A DNA stretch of 5,724 nt from an uncultured Oscillospiraceae bacterium (GTDB taxonomy: Bacteria; Bacillota; Clostridia; Oscillospirales; Oscillospiraceae). The stretch lies in contig CAAETL010000029.1 in the NCBI GenBank assembly GCA_900758955.1, positions 1 to 5,724 on the forward strand, read 5' to 3'. Positions 1 to 5,724 of the stretch are shown piece after piece. Below the pieces are notes generated by a model, which saw nothing but the letters and a program-made list of their open reading frames with translations, was not told the origin of the DNA and did no database searches. Position numbers and translations under genes: made by a program. The stretch's first letter is position 1; each line of letters begins with the position of its first letter.

Positions 1-244
1 CTTGGCCTGCCAGTGGGAAGGGCGGCTGTACGGGGTGCTGCGGCACGCCTTTTATCTGGGCTACCACTGCGCCCTCACCGCCATTGAACAGGTCACCGCC
101 GGGCCCATGGTGGCGAAAATTCTCATGACCGAATACAAGCTGGGGTTTACCACGCCCCGGCGGGAGCAGGCGCTCAACGCCGCTCTGCGGGCCCACTACG
201 CCCAGGCCAGCGGCGGGGGGGCGGTTGAGGCCTCCCCGGAGTAA
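1..244 (+). CDS. C-terminal part of an uncharacterised protein (5' end outside window)
   Basis: An open frame runs from the left edge to a TAA at 242-244, giving about 80 visible residues. I do not recognise the family. A TTG at the second base could formally be a start, but no ribosome binding site can be seen and the frame is open to the edge, so the gene most likely begins upstream. The visible part starts with a moderately hydrophobic, aromatic-rich stretch (WEGRLYGVLRHAFYLGYH), followed by a probably helical segment (about residues 25-65), then a Gly/Ala-rich tail ending in ASPE. No catalytic motif or clear membrane segment is visible. It is convergent with the phosphonate operon and appears to share the terminator hairpin just downstream, so it is probably functionally separate. 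The clean stop followed directly by a terminator supports a real gene end. Confidence 0.6.
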   Translation, partial: LACQWEGRLYGVLRHAFYLGYHCALTAIEQVTAGPMVAKILMTEYKLGFTTPRREQALNAALRAHYAQASGGGAVEASPE

Positions 245-255
245 AGTCCCTTTCA

Positions 256-299
256 AAAAGAACGCGCCGTATGCCTGGCAGCATGCGGCGCGTTCTTTT
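256..299. terminator. Bidirectional intrinsic terminator between convergent genes
   Basis: A near-perfect inverted repeat has arms at 256-274 and 281-299 (19 bp, with one T/G wobble) around a six-base loop at 275-280. The GC-rich core (ACGCGCCG paired with CGGCGCGT) is flanked by A-runs on the left and T-runs on the right. RNA from either strand would therefore form a stable stem whose 3' side ends in a U-rich tract (TTCTTTT on plus, TTCTTTTT on minus). It sits 11 bases after the plus-strand stop and about 40 bases after the phnX stop, so it should end transcription of both convergent units. Confidence 0.88.
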
Positions 300-338
300 G
301 TATGAAAACGGCAATTTTTGTCCTGCAACCGGCCGGGG

Positions 339-1115
339 TTACGTGGGGAGGGTTTCGAGGAGGGCGGGAAGCTCCTGAATTCCCTGGAGGACATGGTGGG
401 CCCCCGCGTCTAAAAAGAGCTGTCTGGTCCTGGCGCAGGCCTCCTCCCAGGCCCCGGGAGACAGGGCCTCCGCCTCCTCCTGGCTGAGGCCCAGGGCGGA
501 ACTGCCCTCGATGACGCCCACGGACCAGACCCCGGCGGCCAGGCCCTCCTGGATATCCGAGACGGTATCCCCCACTTTCACGGCGTTTCGCACCCCGGTG
601 ATGCCCAGGGCCTTGAGGTTTTCAAAAATCATGTAGGGATAGGGGCGGCCAAACCCGCCCACCCCGTCGGGGCTGATCCAGTAGTCGGGGGCGTAACCCA
701 ATTCCGCCGCCCGGGACGCCACAATGTCCATCATTTTATCGGTATACCCGGTGGTGGAGCCGATTTTCAGGCCCATATCCCGGAGTTTGGCCACGGTCTC
801 CACCACCCGGGGCTTGGGCGCGGCGTAGCCCGCCAGAATGGAAAAGAGCTTGGGCTCAAACTGGGCGTAGACCGCCTCCACATCCAGGGGAGTGGGGGCG
901 CGGCCGCAGACCTGTTCCCACGCCTTTCCGATGCGCTCCATCCCCATCATGGCGCGGATATGGTCCCGCTTGAGCATCCCCATGGGGGCGCGGGTCTCCG
1001 CCATGGTCACGGGCACCCCAAAGTGGGCGAAGGCCTCCCGAAAGGCCCGGACCGGGGCGAAGCAGCCATAGTCCACGGTGGTGCCGGCCCAGTCCAAGAT
1101 GATGCCTTCGATCAT
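339..1115 (-). CDS. phnX: Phosphonoacetaldehyde hydrolase (phosphonatase)
   Basis: This cytoplasmic HAD-superfamily enzyme hydrolyses phosphonoacetaldehyde to acetaldehyde and phosphate, the C-P bond-breaking step of AEP degradation. It has 258 residues, the usual length. Family hallmarks are in order. The N-terminal HAD motif I is ILDWAGTTVDYGCF, with the predicted nucleophile Asp8. The cap domain has Lys49 in PMGMLKRDH, matching the Schiff-base lysine (Lys53) of the Bacillus cereus enzyme. STTGYT at 120-125 is HAD motif II. GRPYP contains Arg157. VGDTVSD (Asp183 and Asp187) is the Mg2+-binding acidic motif. The ATG overlaps the phnW stop as ATGA. A strong GAAGGAGG (1123-1130) lies inside the phnW 3' end about 7 bases from the ATG, so translation is probably coupled. 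It is the last gene of the operon. No key residue is missing. Confidence 0.97.
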   Translation of the reverse strand: MIEGIILDWAGTTVDYGCFAPVRAFREAFAHFGVPVTMAETRAPMGMLKRDHIRAMMGMERIGKAWEQVCGRAPTPLDVEAVYAQFEPKLFSILAGYAAPKPRVVETVAKLRDMGLKIGSTTGYTDKMMDIVASRAAELGYAPDYWISPDGVGGFGRPYPYMIFENLKALGITGVRNAVKVGDTVSDIQEGLAAGVWSVGVIEGSSALGLSQEEAEALSPGAWEEACARTRQLFLDAGAHHVLQGIQELPALLETLPT

Positions 1116-2218
1116 GCGATTCCCTCCTTCTGCTGGTGGAGAAATTGGGCGATGATGGCGGTGAGCTTCTCCACATCCTCCCGGTAAATCTCCCCGATGT
1201 TGCCGATGCGGAAGGTGTCCAAGTGGGTGAGCTTGCCGGGGTAGATGGCGTAACCACGGGCTTTGATGTAGGCGTAGAACTCCTCAAACCGGAAGGATAC
1301 CCCCTGGGGGTAGAAGAAGGTGGTGATGATGGGGGACTGGTGGGCCGGACCGATGTAGGGGGTAAAACCCAGGGCGGCCATCTTTGCCCGGAGGAGCTGG
1401 TTATTTTCCGTATACCGGCGGCACCGGGCGGGGATGCCTCCCTCCGCCGTCAGCTCGTCCAGGGCCTTGGCGAAGGCCAGCACCACATGGGTGGGGGAGG
1501 TAAACCGCCACTTGCCGCTCGCCTCCATCCCCTTCCACTGGTCCAGCAGATTGAGGGACAGGGAGCGGGCCTTGCCCTTGCTCTGACGCAGTTTGTCCCG
1601 GCGGCAGAGGATGAAAGAGAAGCCCGGCACCCCCTGGATGCACTTATTGGCGCTGGAAACCAGGAAATCAATGCCCCAGTCGTCCACGGGAATTTCCACG
1701 CCCCCGAAGGAGGACATGGCGTCCACGATAAAATCCCGGCCCGCCGCCTTGACGGCCCGGCCCACGGACTGGATATCGTTGAGAATGCCGCTGGTGGTTT
1801 CACTGTGGACCATGGCCACATGGGTGATGGCGGGGTCCTTGGCCAGGCGCTTGGCCACCTGGCCGGCGTCGGGGATCTGGTCGTAGGGCAGGGCGTATTG
1901 GGCATAGGGGATCTGATTCCACTGGCAGATCTGCACCATGCGATCCCCATAGGCGCCGTTGGTGCACAGGAGTATTTTGTCCTCCTCCCCCACCACGCTG
2001 GAGAGCACGCTCTCCACCCCAAAGGTACCGCTGCCCTGCATCAGCACCGTCGTATAGTCCTCCGGGGAGACATGGGCCAGGTTCAGTAGATCACGGCGGA
2101 TTTTCTGGGTCACCGCCTGGTACTCGTCGTCCCAGGTGCACCGGTCCGTCATCATCTCCCCCTTGACGGTATCCGTGGTGGTCAGGGGGCCGGGGGTCAG
2201 CAATTTGTAGTGATTCAT
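1112..2218 (-). CDS. phnW: 2-aminoethylphosphonate:pyruvate aminotransferase
   Basis: This PLP enzyme (fold type I, class V aminotransferase) transfers the amino group of AEP to pyruvate, giving phosphonoacetaldehyde and L-alanine, and feeds PhnX. From the chosen start it has 368 residues, close to the roughly 367 typical of PhnW. The N-terminus NHYKLLTPGPLTTT and the segment MTDRCTWDDEY are characteristic. GSGTFGVES (62-70) should bind the cofactor phosphate. Asp166 in IVDAMSSFGG should contact the PLP ring nitrogen. Lys192 in SSANKCIQGVPGF is the predicted Schiff-base lysine (Lys194 in the Salmonella enzyme). Arg337 in DTFRIGNIGE is the likely substrate carboxylate/phosphonate-binding arginine, by analogy. 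Upstream in-frame ATGs would add a basic, proline-rich tail translated from the intergenic region, and the nearest (2236) overlaps the ribosome binding site, so 2218 is preferred. The stop overlaps phnX by four bases. Confidence 0.97.
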   Translation of the reverse strand: MNHYKLLTPGPLTTTDTVKGEMMTDRCTWDDEYQAVTQKIRRDLLNLAHVSPEDYTTVLMQGSGTFGVESVLSSVVGEEDKILLCTNGAYGDRMVQICQWNQIPYAQYALPYDQIPDAGQVAKRLAKDPAITHVAMVHSETTSGILNDIQSVGRAVKAAGRDFIVDAMSSFGGVEIPVDDWGIDFLVSSANKCIQGVPGFSFILCRRDKLRQSKGKARSLSLNLLDQWKGMEASGKWRFTSPTHVVLAFAKALDELTAEGGIPARCRRYTENNQLLRAKMAALGFTPYIGPAHQSPIITTFFYPQGVSFRFEEFYAYIKARGYAIYPGKLTHLDTFRIGNIGEIYREDVEKLTAIIAQFLHQQKEGIA

Positions 2219-2225
2219 GCATAGG

Positions 2226-2234
2226 TTCCTTTCC
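2226..2234 (-). promoter_or_regulatory. Ribosome binding site of phnW (decides the start)
   Basis: Read on the minus strand this is GGAAAGGAA, with AGGA about nine bases before the ATG at 2218. It fixes the phnW start, because the in-frame ATG at 2236 lies immediately before this motif and further upstream starts lack one. The same 11-mer, ATGGAAAGGAA, precedes the binding-protein gene (3342-3352). Confidence 0.75.
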
Positions 2235-2273
2235 ATAACAGGTTTGGTAACACAGGTGATATCGCACACGGAT

Positions 2274-2296
2274 GCCAGGGGATTTGGACCCCCGGC
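2274..2296 (-). other. Intergenic mRNA hairpin between transporter and catabolic genes
   Basis: On the minus-strand RNA, GCCGGGGG (2289-2296) pairs with CCCCUGGC (2274-2281) as an 8-bp stem with one G·U wobble and a seven-base loop. On the plus strand the wobble becomes an A/C mismatch, so the structure suits the operon transcript. No U-tract follows, so it does not look like an intrinsic terminator. It lies 22 bases after the binding-protein stop and about 55 bases before phnW. I infer a possible mRNA-stabilising or processing element that sets different levels of transporter and enzyme message. The stem is short and could be chance in GC-rich DNA. Confidence 0.4.
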
Positions 2297-2318
2297 GTCT
2301 GTGGGTTTGGGGCGGGTA

Positions 2319-3332
2319 TTAGGGTTTCGCCGCTTCCGACAGCTCCTGATGGGTCTGGAAGAGTTCAAAGGTCAAGGGCTCGCCAAAGGTCTTGGGGTAG
2401 GAGGACCGGTTGGCGGGATCGGCGATCTCTCCCACATACAGGGGGTTGGGGTAGGTCTGAATCAGCTCGGCGCGGGCGTTTTCAATGATGCATTGGGCCA
2501 TCTCCATGGCCAGGGGGTTGGTCTTGTCCCCCTTGTCCACCACGGAGACGGACTCGGTGAGGGAGAAGTTGCCCTCGGCGGGGTCCACATAGTCGATGGG
2601 CAGACCGCCGGCCTGATCCGCCACCGCCTGGTGGCGCAGGCCGAAGCCAATGGCCACCTCGCCGGCCCGGCACAATTTCAGGGGGGCGGACCCAGAGGAC
2701 TCGATGTGGTCGCCCGCGTTCTCATAGATGCCGGCCAGGACGGTCTGGGCTTCGGACTCCCCGTAGGCGTCCACCAGGGCCTGAATCAGCAGCCACGCGG
2801 TGGAGGAGGACTGGATGTCCGTCACCGCCAGATGGCCGGCGTACTGGGGGTCGGCCAGGTCCTTTAAGCTGGCGGGGCGGTCTAAGCCGTTTTCGGCCAG
2901 CAGGTTGGTATTGAGAATGATCGCGCCCTCCTGGGAGGTGATGGGCGCGCAGCAGTCCGGAAATTCCTCCTGGGTACTCACCGCAAAGTCCAGGGGCTTG
3001 AACATGTTGTTCCGGTTCTGGGCGCTTTGGAGATAGAAGGTGCTCATGGTGACCAGGTCCGCCTCCAGGTTGGTCCCCTCCACCAGGAGCTTGCCGCCCA
3101 GTTCGGAGGTGCCGAAGGTCTCCAGCAGGTACTGGCCCTCATAGCCCCCCGCATTCAGGGCGTTTTCCATGGCGGTGATGGCCTCGTCGTCGGCGTTGGA
3201 GTAGATCACCACCTGGGATGCCGTCCCGGCGTCCCCTCCTGCGGCGTCTTTGTTCTGAGGGGCGCAGCCGGTGAGGGCGGCGAGGCCCAGGGCCAGGGAG
3301 AGGCCCAAAGCCATACATTTCTTTCCATTCAT
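2319..3332 (-). CDS. ABC transporter substrate-binding lipoprotein, probably for 2-aminoethylphosphonate
   Basis: This is a 337-residue extracellular solute-binding protein, expected to capture AEP outside the membrane and deliver it to the permease encoded upstream. The N-terminus has two lysines, a hydrophobic stretch (about 7-20) and the lipobox LTGC with the lipidated Cys23. A polar Gly/Ala-rich linker (24-40) leads to the mature domain starting VVIYSNADDEAI, which resembles the iron/phosphonate type of family 1 binding proteins (the FbpA/AfuA-like group that includes the PhnS2-type AEP-binding proteins). Later segments such as VTDIQSSSTAW, GSAPLKLCRAGEVAIGFG and YVDPAEGNFSLTE fit that fold. 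Length matches the family. GGAAAGGAA ends eight to nine bases before the ATG. Specificity for AEP rests on the adjoining phnW and phnX; iron or another phosphonate is possible from sequence alone. Confidence 0.88.
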   Translation of the reverse strand: MNGKKCMALGLSLALGLAALTGCAPQNKDAAGGDAGTASQVVIYSNADDEAITAMENALNAGGYEGQYLLETFGTSELGGKLLVEGTNLEADLVTMSTFYLQSAQNRNNMFKPLDFAVSTQEEFPDCCAPITSQEGAIILNTNLLAENGLDRPASLKDLADPQYAGHLAVTDIQSSSTAWLLIQALVDAYGESEAQTVLAGIYENAGDHIESSGSAPLKLCRAGEVAIGFGLRHQAVADQAGGLPIDYVDPAEGNFSLTESVSVVDKGDKTNPLAMEMAQCIIENARAELIQTYPNPLYVGEIADPANRSSYPKTFGEPLTFELFQTHQELSEAAKP

Positions 3333-3370
3333 CGTTTTTGCTTCCTTTCCATGTTGACATCGTATCTGAA

Positions 3371-3395
3371 AGGCCCATTTGAGGTCACAGGGCCT
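3371..3395 (-). other. Weak hairpin spanning the permease stop codon
   Basis: AGGCCC (3390-3395, minus-strand reading) and GGGCCU (3371-3376) can form a six-base-pair stem with a 13-base loop that contains the permease TGA. Two or three U residues follow. It is too weak for a convincing terminator. At most it could slightly reduce read-through or protect the binding-protein message, and it may be chance. Confidence 0.2.
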
Positions 3396-5061
3396 GGGGT
3401 TTTCTCCCGCGGGCGAGAAGGCCCTTTGAGCGGCGTGCTTTGGACGCGGCGGTTTTTCGGTTGGCCAGCCGGGAGAAGAGGCACTTGGCGGCCAAATTGG
3501 TGAATAGAATCAGCAGAGAGAGTACGAAGACCTCGTTGAATTCATTGATGTATTGGAGCTGCTTAATTTTGGTGGTGAGCACCATGGTCCGGGCGCCGAC
3601 CAGAAAAACAAGGGCGCTGATGGTGACCATGGCGTTGATGAAATAGTAGCTGAACACCTGGATCAGGCTGGAGGCCGCGTTGGGGGTGACCACCCGCAAA
3701 ATGGTTTTGATCCAGCGGTCCCCCATGAGAGCGGCGGTGGTCTCCCAGCCCGCGTTCATTTTGGACAGGGAATTCTTCATCATTAAGTACGGCGTGGAGA
3801 AATAGTGGATGATCGTGCAGAGAATCATCAGTGCAAAGGTGTTTTGCAGGGGCGTTCCTGAGAAGGCGAACAGAAAGGCCACGCCCAGCACCATGCCGGG
3901 GATGGTATTGGTGACCAGGGCGATGCTCTCCACCACCTTTTTACAGACCCGGGGCAGGGTGCTGCGGGCGGTAATCAGGGCCGCGCCGTAGGCGGCCAGG
4001 GTGCCAAAAAGCGCGGTGAGCAGGGCCATCAAAAGGGAGTGCCCGTAGACGGTGAGCAGGTCCCCATCGGAGAACACCGCCTGGATGTGGACCAGGGAGA
4101 AGCCGGTGTGGTAGGGCCAGTCCCGAACCAGGGGCACCACGAAGATCACCGCAAAGGTGGCCAGCATGGCCAGACAGATCAGCCCCCCCACCCCTGCCCA
4201 GGCCCCATCCCGGCGGCGATTGGCCCGCAGGCCGATCTGGGAAATTCGGGGATAGCGAATGTTGTATTTCTCCAGAAACTGCAGGATGAGGATACTCCCC
4301 ACGGAGGGCAGCAACATGATAACCGCCACCACCGCGCCCCGGTTAAAATCGGGAACGCCGCCCAGCATCTGGTCGTAGAGCGCCGTGGCGATCACGTCAA
4401 ACCGGCCGCCGACCGAGGCGGGGATGCCGAAATCGGTAAAGCTCAGGAAAAAGGCCTGGATGAAGGCCCCCGCCAAGGCGCCCAACAGGGGGCGAAGCAC
4501 CGCGATCCAGAAGGTCCCCCCGGGGCCGTCCCCCATGGCTTTGGAGACGACCAGGGTCTTTTTGTCCACATAACTCATGGTATTGTGAATCAGCAGGAAG
4601 GCCACGGGGACGGTGTAGATCACATAACCCGTAAGCAGGCCCCAAAAGCCGTAAATATTGAACAGCTGCCGCCCCAAGAGCCGGGTAATCAGGCCCTGCT
4701 TGCCGAAGGAATAGATGATGGCAAAGCCGTAGGTGATGGTGGGCAGGAACATGGGCAGCGTCGCCACGCCCTGGATGGCCCCTTTGCACCACTTGGGCAG
4801 ATTGGTGTAGTGGACGGCGTAGGCCAGGAGAAAGGCGATGAGCACCGCCAGAACCGCGGAGGCGGCGGAGACGCCAAAGCTGTTGAGCACCGCCTGCCCG
4901 AAGCCCTTTTGGGCGAAGACGGCGGCATAAAACTCTCCGGTGAGGCCGCCGTTCCAGAAGGATTTTCCCAGCAGGCGGGCGGCGGGGAGCGCCAAAAAGA
5001 CCGTAAACACCAGCGCAATGACCCCGAACATGAGGGTTAGTTCCCAGTTTTTCCGCTTCAT
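3385..5061 (-). CDS. ABC transporter permease with two fused membrane domains (phosphonate/iron type)
   Basis: This 558-residue inner-membrane protein should form the whole translocation channel in one chain. Hydrophobic segments form two similar halves: about 10-28, 60-84, 97-118, 138-160, 190-210 and 243-262, then about 290-311, 340-363, 380-401, 405-425, 465-488 and 510-527, for about twelve helices. Each half has a degenerate EAA-type loop that contacts the ATPase: SKAMGDGPGGTFWIAVLRP (about 173-191) and ETTAALMGDRWIKTILRVVTP (about 440-460). The fused architecture and length match the FbpB-like family that includes the PhnU2-type AEP permeases (about 550 residues). The C-terminal tail is strongly basic (KARRSKGLLARGRK) and probably cytoplasmic. 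The ATG lies nine bases after the ATPase stop with only a weak ribosome binding site (GGG close to the ATG), so translation is probably coupled to the gene before it. The AEP substrate is inferred from the operon. Confidence 0.92.
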   Translation of the reverse strand: MKRKNWELTLMFGVIALVFTVFLALPAARLLGKSFWNGGLTGEFYAAVFAQKGFGQAVLNSFGVSAASAVLAVLIAFLLAYAVHYTNLPKWCKGAIQGVATLPMFLPTITYGFAIIYSFGKQGLITRLLGRQLFNIYGFWGLLTGYVIYTVPVAFLLIHNTMSYVDKKTLVVSKAMGDGPGGTFWIAVLRPLLGALAGAFIQAFFLSFTDFGIPASVGGRFDVIATALYDQMLGGVPDFNRGAVVAVIMLLPSVGSILILQFLEKYNIRYPRISQIGLRANRRRDGAWAGVGGLICLAMLATFAVIFVVPLVRDWPYHTGFSLVHIQAVFSDGDLLTVYGHSLLMALLTALFGTLAAYGAALITARSTLPRVCKKVVESIALVTNTIPGMVLGVAFLFAFSGTPLQNTFALMILCTIIHYFSTPYLMMKNSLSKMNAGWETTAALMGDRWIKTILRVVTPNAASSLIQVFSYYFINAMVTISALVFLVGARTMVLTTKIKQLQYINEFNEVFVLSLLILFTNLAAKCLFSRLANRKTAASKARRSKGLLARGRKPQAL

Positions 5062-5070
5062 AGGCCCGTG

Positions 5071-5724
5071 TCACACCGCCTGGCCCGCCCGAGGACGGTC
5101 CCCAAAGAGCGCGTAGATGTGGTTGCGCTTGATCTCCAGCTGGTTGAGAATAAACTTGCGCACAAAGTCGTTTTGGGGCGCATGGATGATTTCCGCGGGC
5201 TGGGCGTACTGGGAGATGCCCCCCTGGTCGATAATCAGCACCCGGTCTGAGAGGGTGAGGGCCTCCTCGGGGTCATGGGTGACGATGATGGTGGTCAGGT
5301 GGAACTCCCGGGCAATGGTGCGGATGCGGTCCTTAATGGACTCCTTAATCACCCCATCCAGGGCGGAGAGGGGCTCGTCCAGCAGGAGAATGCGGGGTTT
5401 CATCACCATGGTGCGGGCCAGGGCCACCCGCTGCTTCTGTCCCCCGGAGAGCTGGTCGATCCTTTTACCCAGGTGCTCCCGCAGCTCCAGCAGATCGATG
5501 AGCTCCTCCACCTCCTCCTGGGTGGAGACGCCGGGTTTGTTCTTCAGACCATAGGTGATGTTCTGGTGCACGTTCAGGTTGGGGAATAGGGCGTAGTCCT
5601 GAAAGACAATATTGAACCCCCGCTTTTCCATGGGGGTGTAGGTCACATCCACGCCGTTATAGAAAATTTGACCCTCGTCGGCCTCGACAATTCCTAAGAT
5701 CAGGTTGAGCAGGGTGGTCTTGCC
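5071..5724 (-). CDS. ABC transporter ATP-binding protein (partial, 5' end outside window)
   Basis: This cytoplasmic ATPase should power the adjoining permease. 217 residues are visible and the frame is open to the right edge. The first visible codons encode GKTTLLNLILG, the end of Walker A, so only about 35-45 N-terminal residues are missing. An internal GTG at 5652 could formally be a start but would delete Walker A, so it is rejected. The other motifs are intact: Q-loop VFQDYALFP (Gln42 of the visible part), signature LSGGQKQR (92-99), Walker B ILLLDEP with the D-loop SALD, and the H-loop VTHD (His150). The protein ends about 65 residues after the H-loop, giving an estimated full length near 255-260. 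The related Fe3+/phosphonate ATPases are often about 350 residues and carry a C-terminal TOBE domain, which is absent here. It is the first visible gene of the operon. Confidence 0.95.
   Translation of the reverse strand, partial: GKTTLLNLILGIVEADEGQIFYNGVDVTYTPMEKRGFNIVFQDYALFPNLNVHQNITYGLKNKPGVSTQEEVEELIDLLELREHLGKRIDQLSGGQKQRVALARTMVMKPRILLLDEPLSALDGVIKESIKDRIRTIAREFHLTTIIVTHDPEEALTLSDRVLIIDQGGISQYAQPAEIIHAPQNDFVRKFILNQLEIKRNHIYALFGDRPRAGQAV

Noticed and set aside
301..338. CCGGCCGG palindrome and short T-run after phnX
   Set aside because: The palindrome is short and not followed by a T-tract in the right place; the strong hairpin at 256-299 explains termination better.
1136..2089. Long plus-strand open frame (317 codons) opposite phnW
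   Set aside because: It is fully antisense to phnW, whose protein matches its family end to end. The frame is Gly/His/Asp-rich with no domain, as expected from a GC-rich shadow frame.
2219..2368. N-terminal extension of phnW to an ATG at 2368
   Set aside because: It would overlap the binding-protein gene, add about 50 basic, proline-rich residues absent from PhnW proteins, and ignore the good ribosome binding site just before 2218.
3329..3352. Seven-codon upstream frame (MERKQKR) ending over the binding-protein start
   Set aside because: There is no ribosome binding site before its ATG, and the purine-rich run inside it is simply the binding-protein gene's own ribosome binding site.
3354..3382. 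TTGACA-like -35 box on the plus strand between the binding-protein and permease genes
   Set aside because: No acceptable -10 box follows at the usual spacing, and it points antisense into the permease gene.
4039..5040. Long plus-strand open frame (333 codons) opposite the permease
   Set aside because: It is antisense to a clear 12-helix permease. Its product is a low-complexity Gly/Gln/His/Asp-rich chain with no recognisable motif.
4397..5074. Minus-strand open frame (225 codons) overlapping the permease start
   Set aside because: It is out of frame with the permease and gives an Arg/Gly/Leu-rich product without domains; it is a shadow frame.
1..5724. CRISPR array, tRNA, insertion sequence or novel defence system
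   Set aside because: No spaced direct repeats, tRNA-like cloverleaf, transposase or terminal inverted repeats were seen, and nearly all of the window is accounted for by the phosphonate operon.

Overview
The window carries most or all of a five-gene operon on the minus strand for uptake and breakdown of 2-aminoethylphosphonate (AEP, ciliatine). The end of an unrelated plus-strand gene lies at the left edge. The DNA is GC-rich (clearly above 50% by eye, with GC-rich third codon positions). Genes are tightly packed, and the strong Shine-Dalgarno sequences (GGAAAGGAA, GAAGGAGG) and the lipoprotein-type binding protein with an LTGC lipobox fit a Gram-positive. My best guess is a GC-rich Clostridia member such as a gut Oscillospirales relative; this is inference, because no marker gene is present.

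Layout from left to right: (1) positions 1-244, the 3' end of an unrecognised plus-strand gene; (2) 245-338, a convergent intergenic gap with a strong hairpin (256-299) that has T-tracts on both strands and so looks like a shared bidirectional terminator; (3) 339-1115 minus, phosphonoacetaldehyde hydrolase (phnX); (4) 1112-2218 minus, AEP:pyruvate aminotransferase (phnW), overlapping phnX by four bases (ATGA); (5) 2219-2318, a 100-base intergenic gap with an RNA hairpin and the phnW ribosome binding site; (6) 2319-3332 minus, a substrate-binding lipoprotein; (7) 3385-5061 minus, a 558-residue permease with two fused transmembrane domains; (8) 5071 to the right edge, minus, the ABC ATPase, cut in its Walker A motif.

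Transcription runs right to left: ATPase, permease, binding protein, phnW, phnX, terminator. The transporter is expected to import AEP. PhnW moves its amino group to pyruvate, giving alanine and phosphonoacetaldehyde. PhnX cleaves the C-P bond to give acetaldehyde and phosphate. The cassette would therefore supply phosphorus, and nitrogen as alanine, plus a two-carbon aldehyde. The promoter and any regulator must lie beyond the right edge, since no convincing internal promoter was seen.

This is a recognisable pathway rather than a new system. The less ordinary points are the ATPase, which seems to lack the usual C-terminal regulatory domain, the fused permease, the hairpin between the transport and catabolic halves, and the symmetrical terminator.
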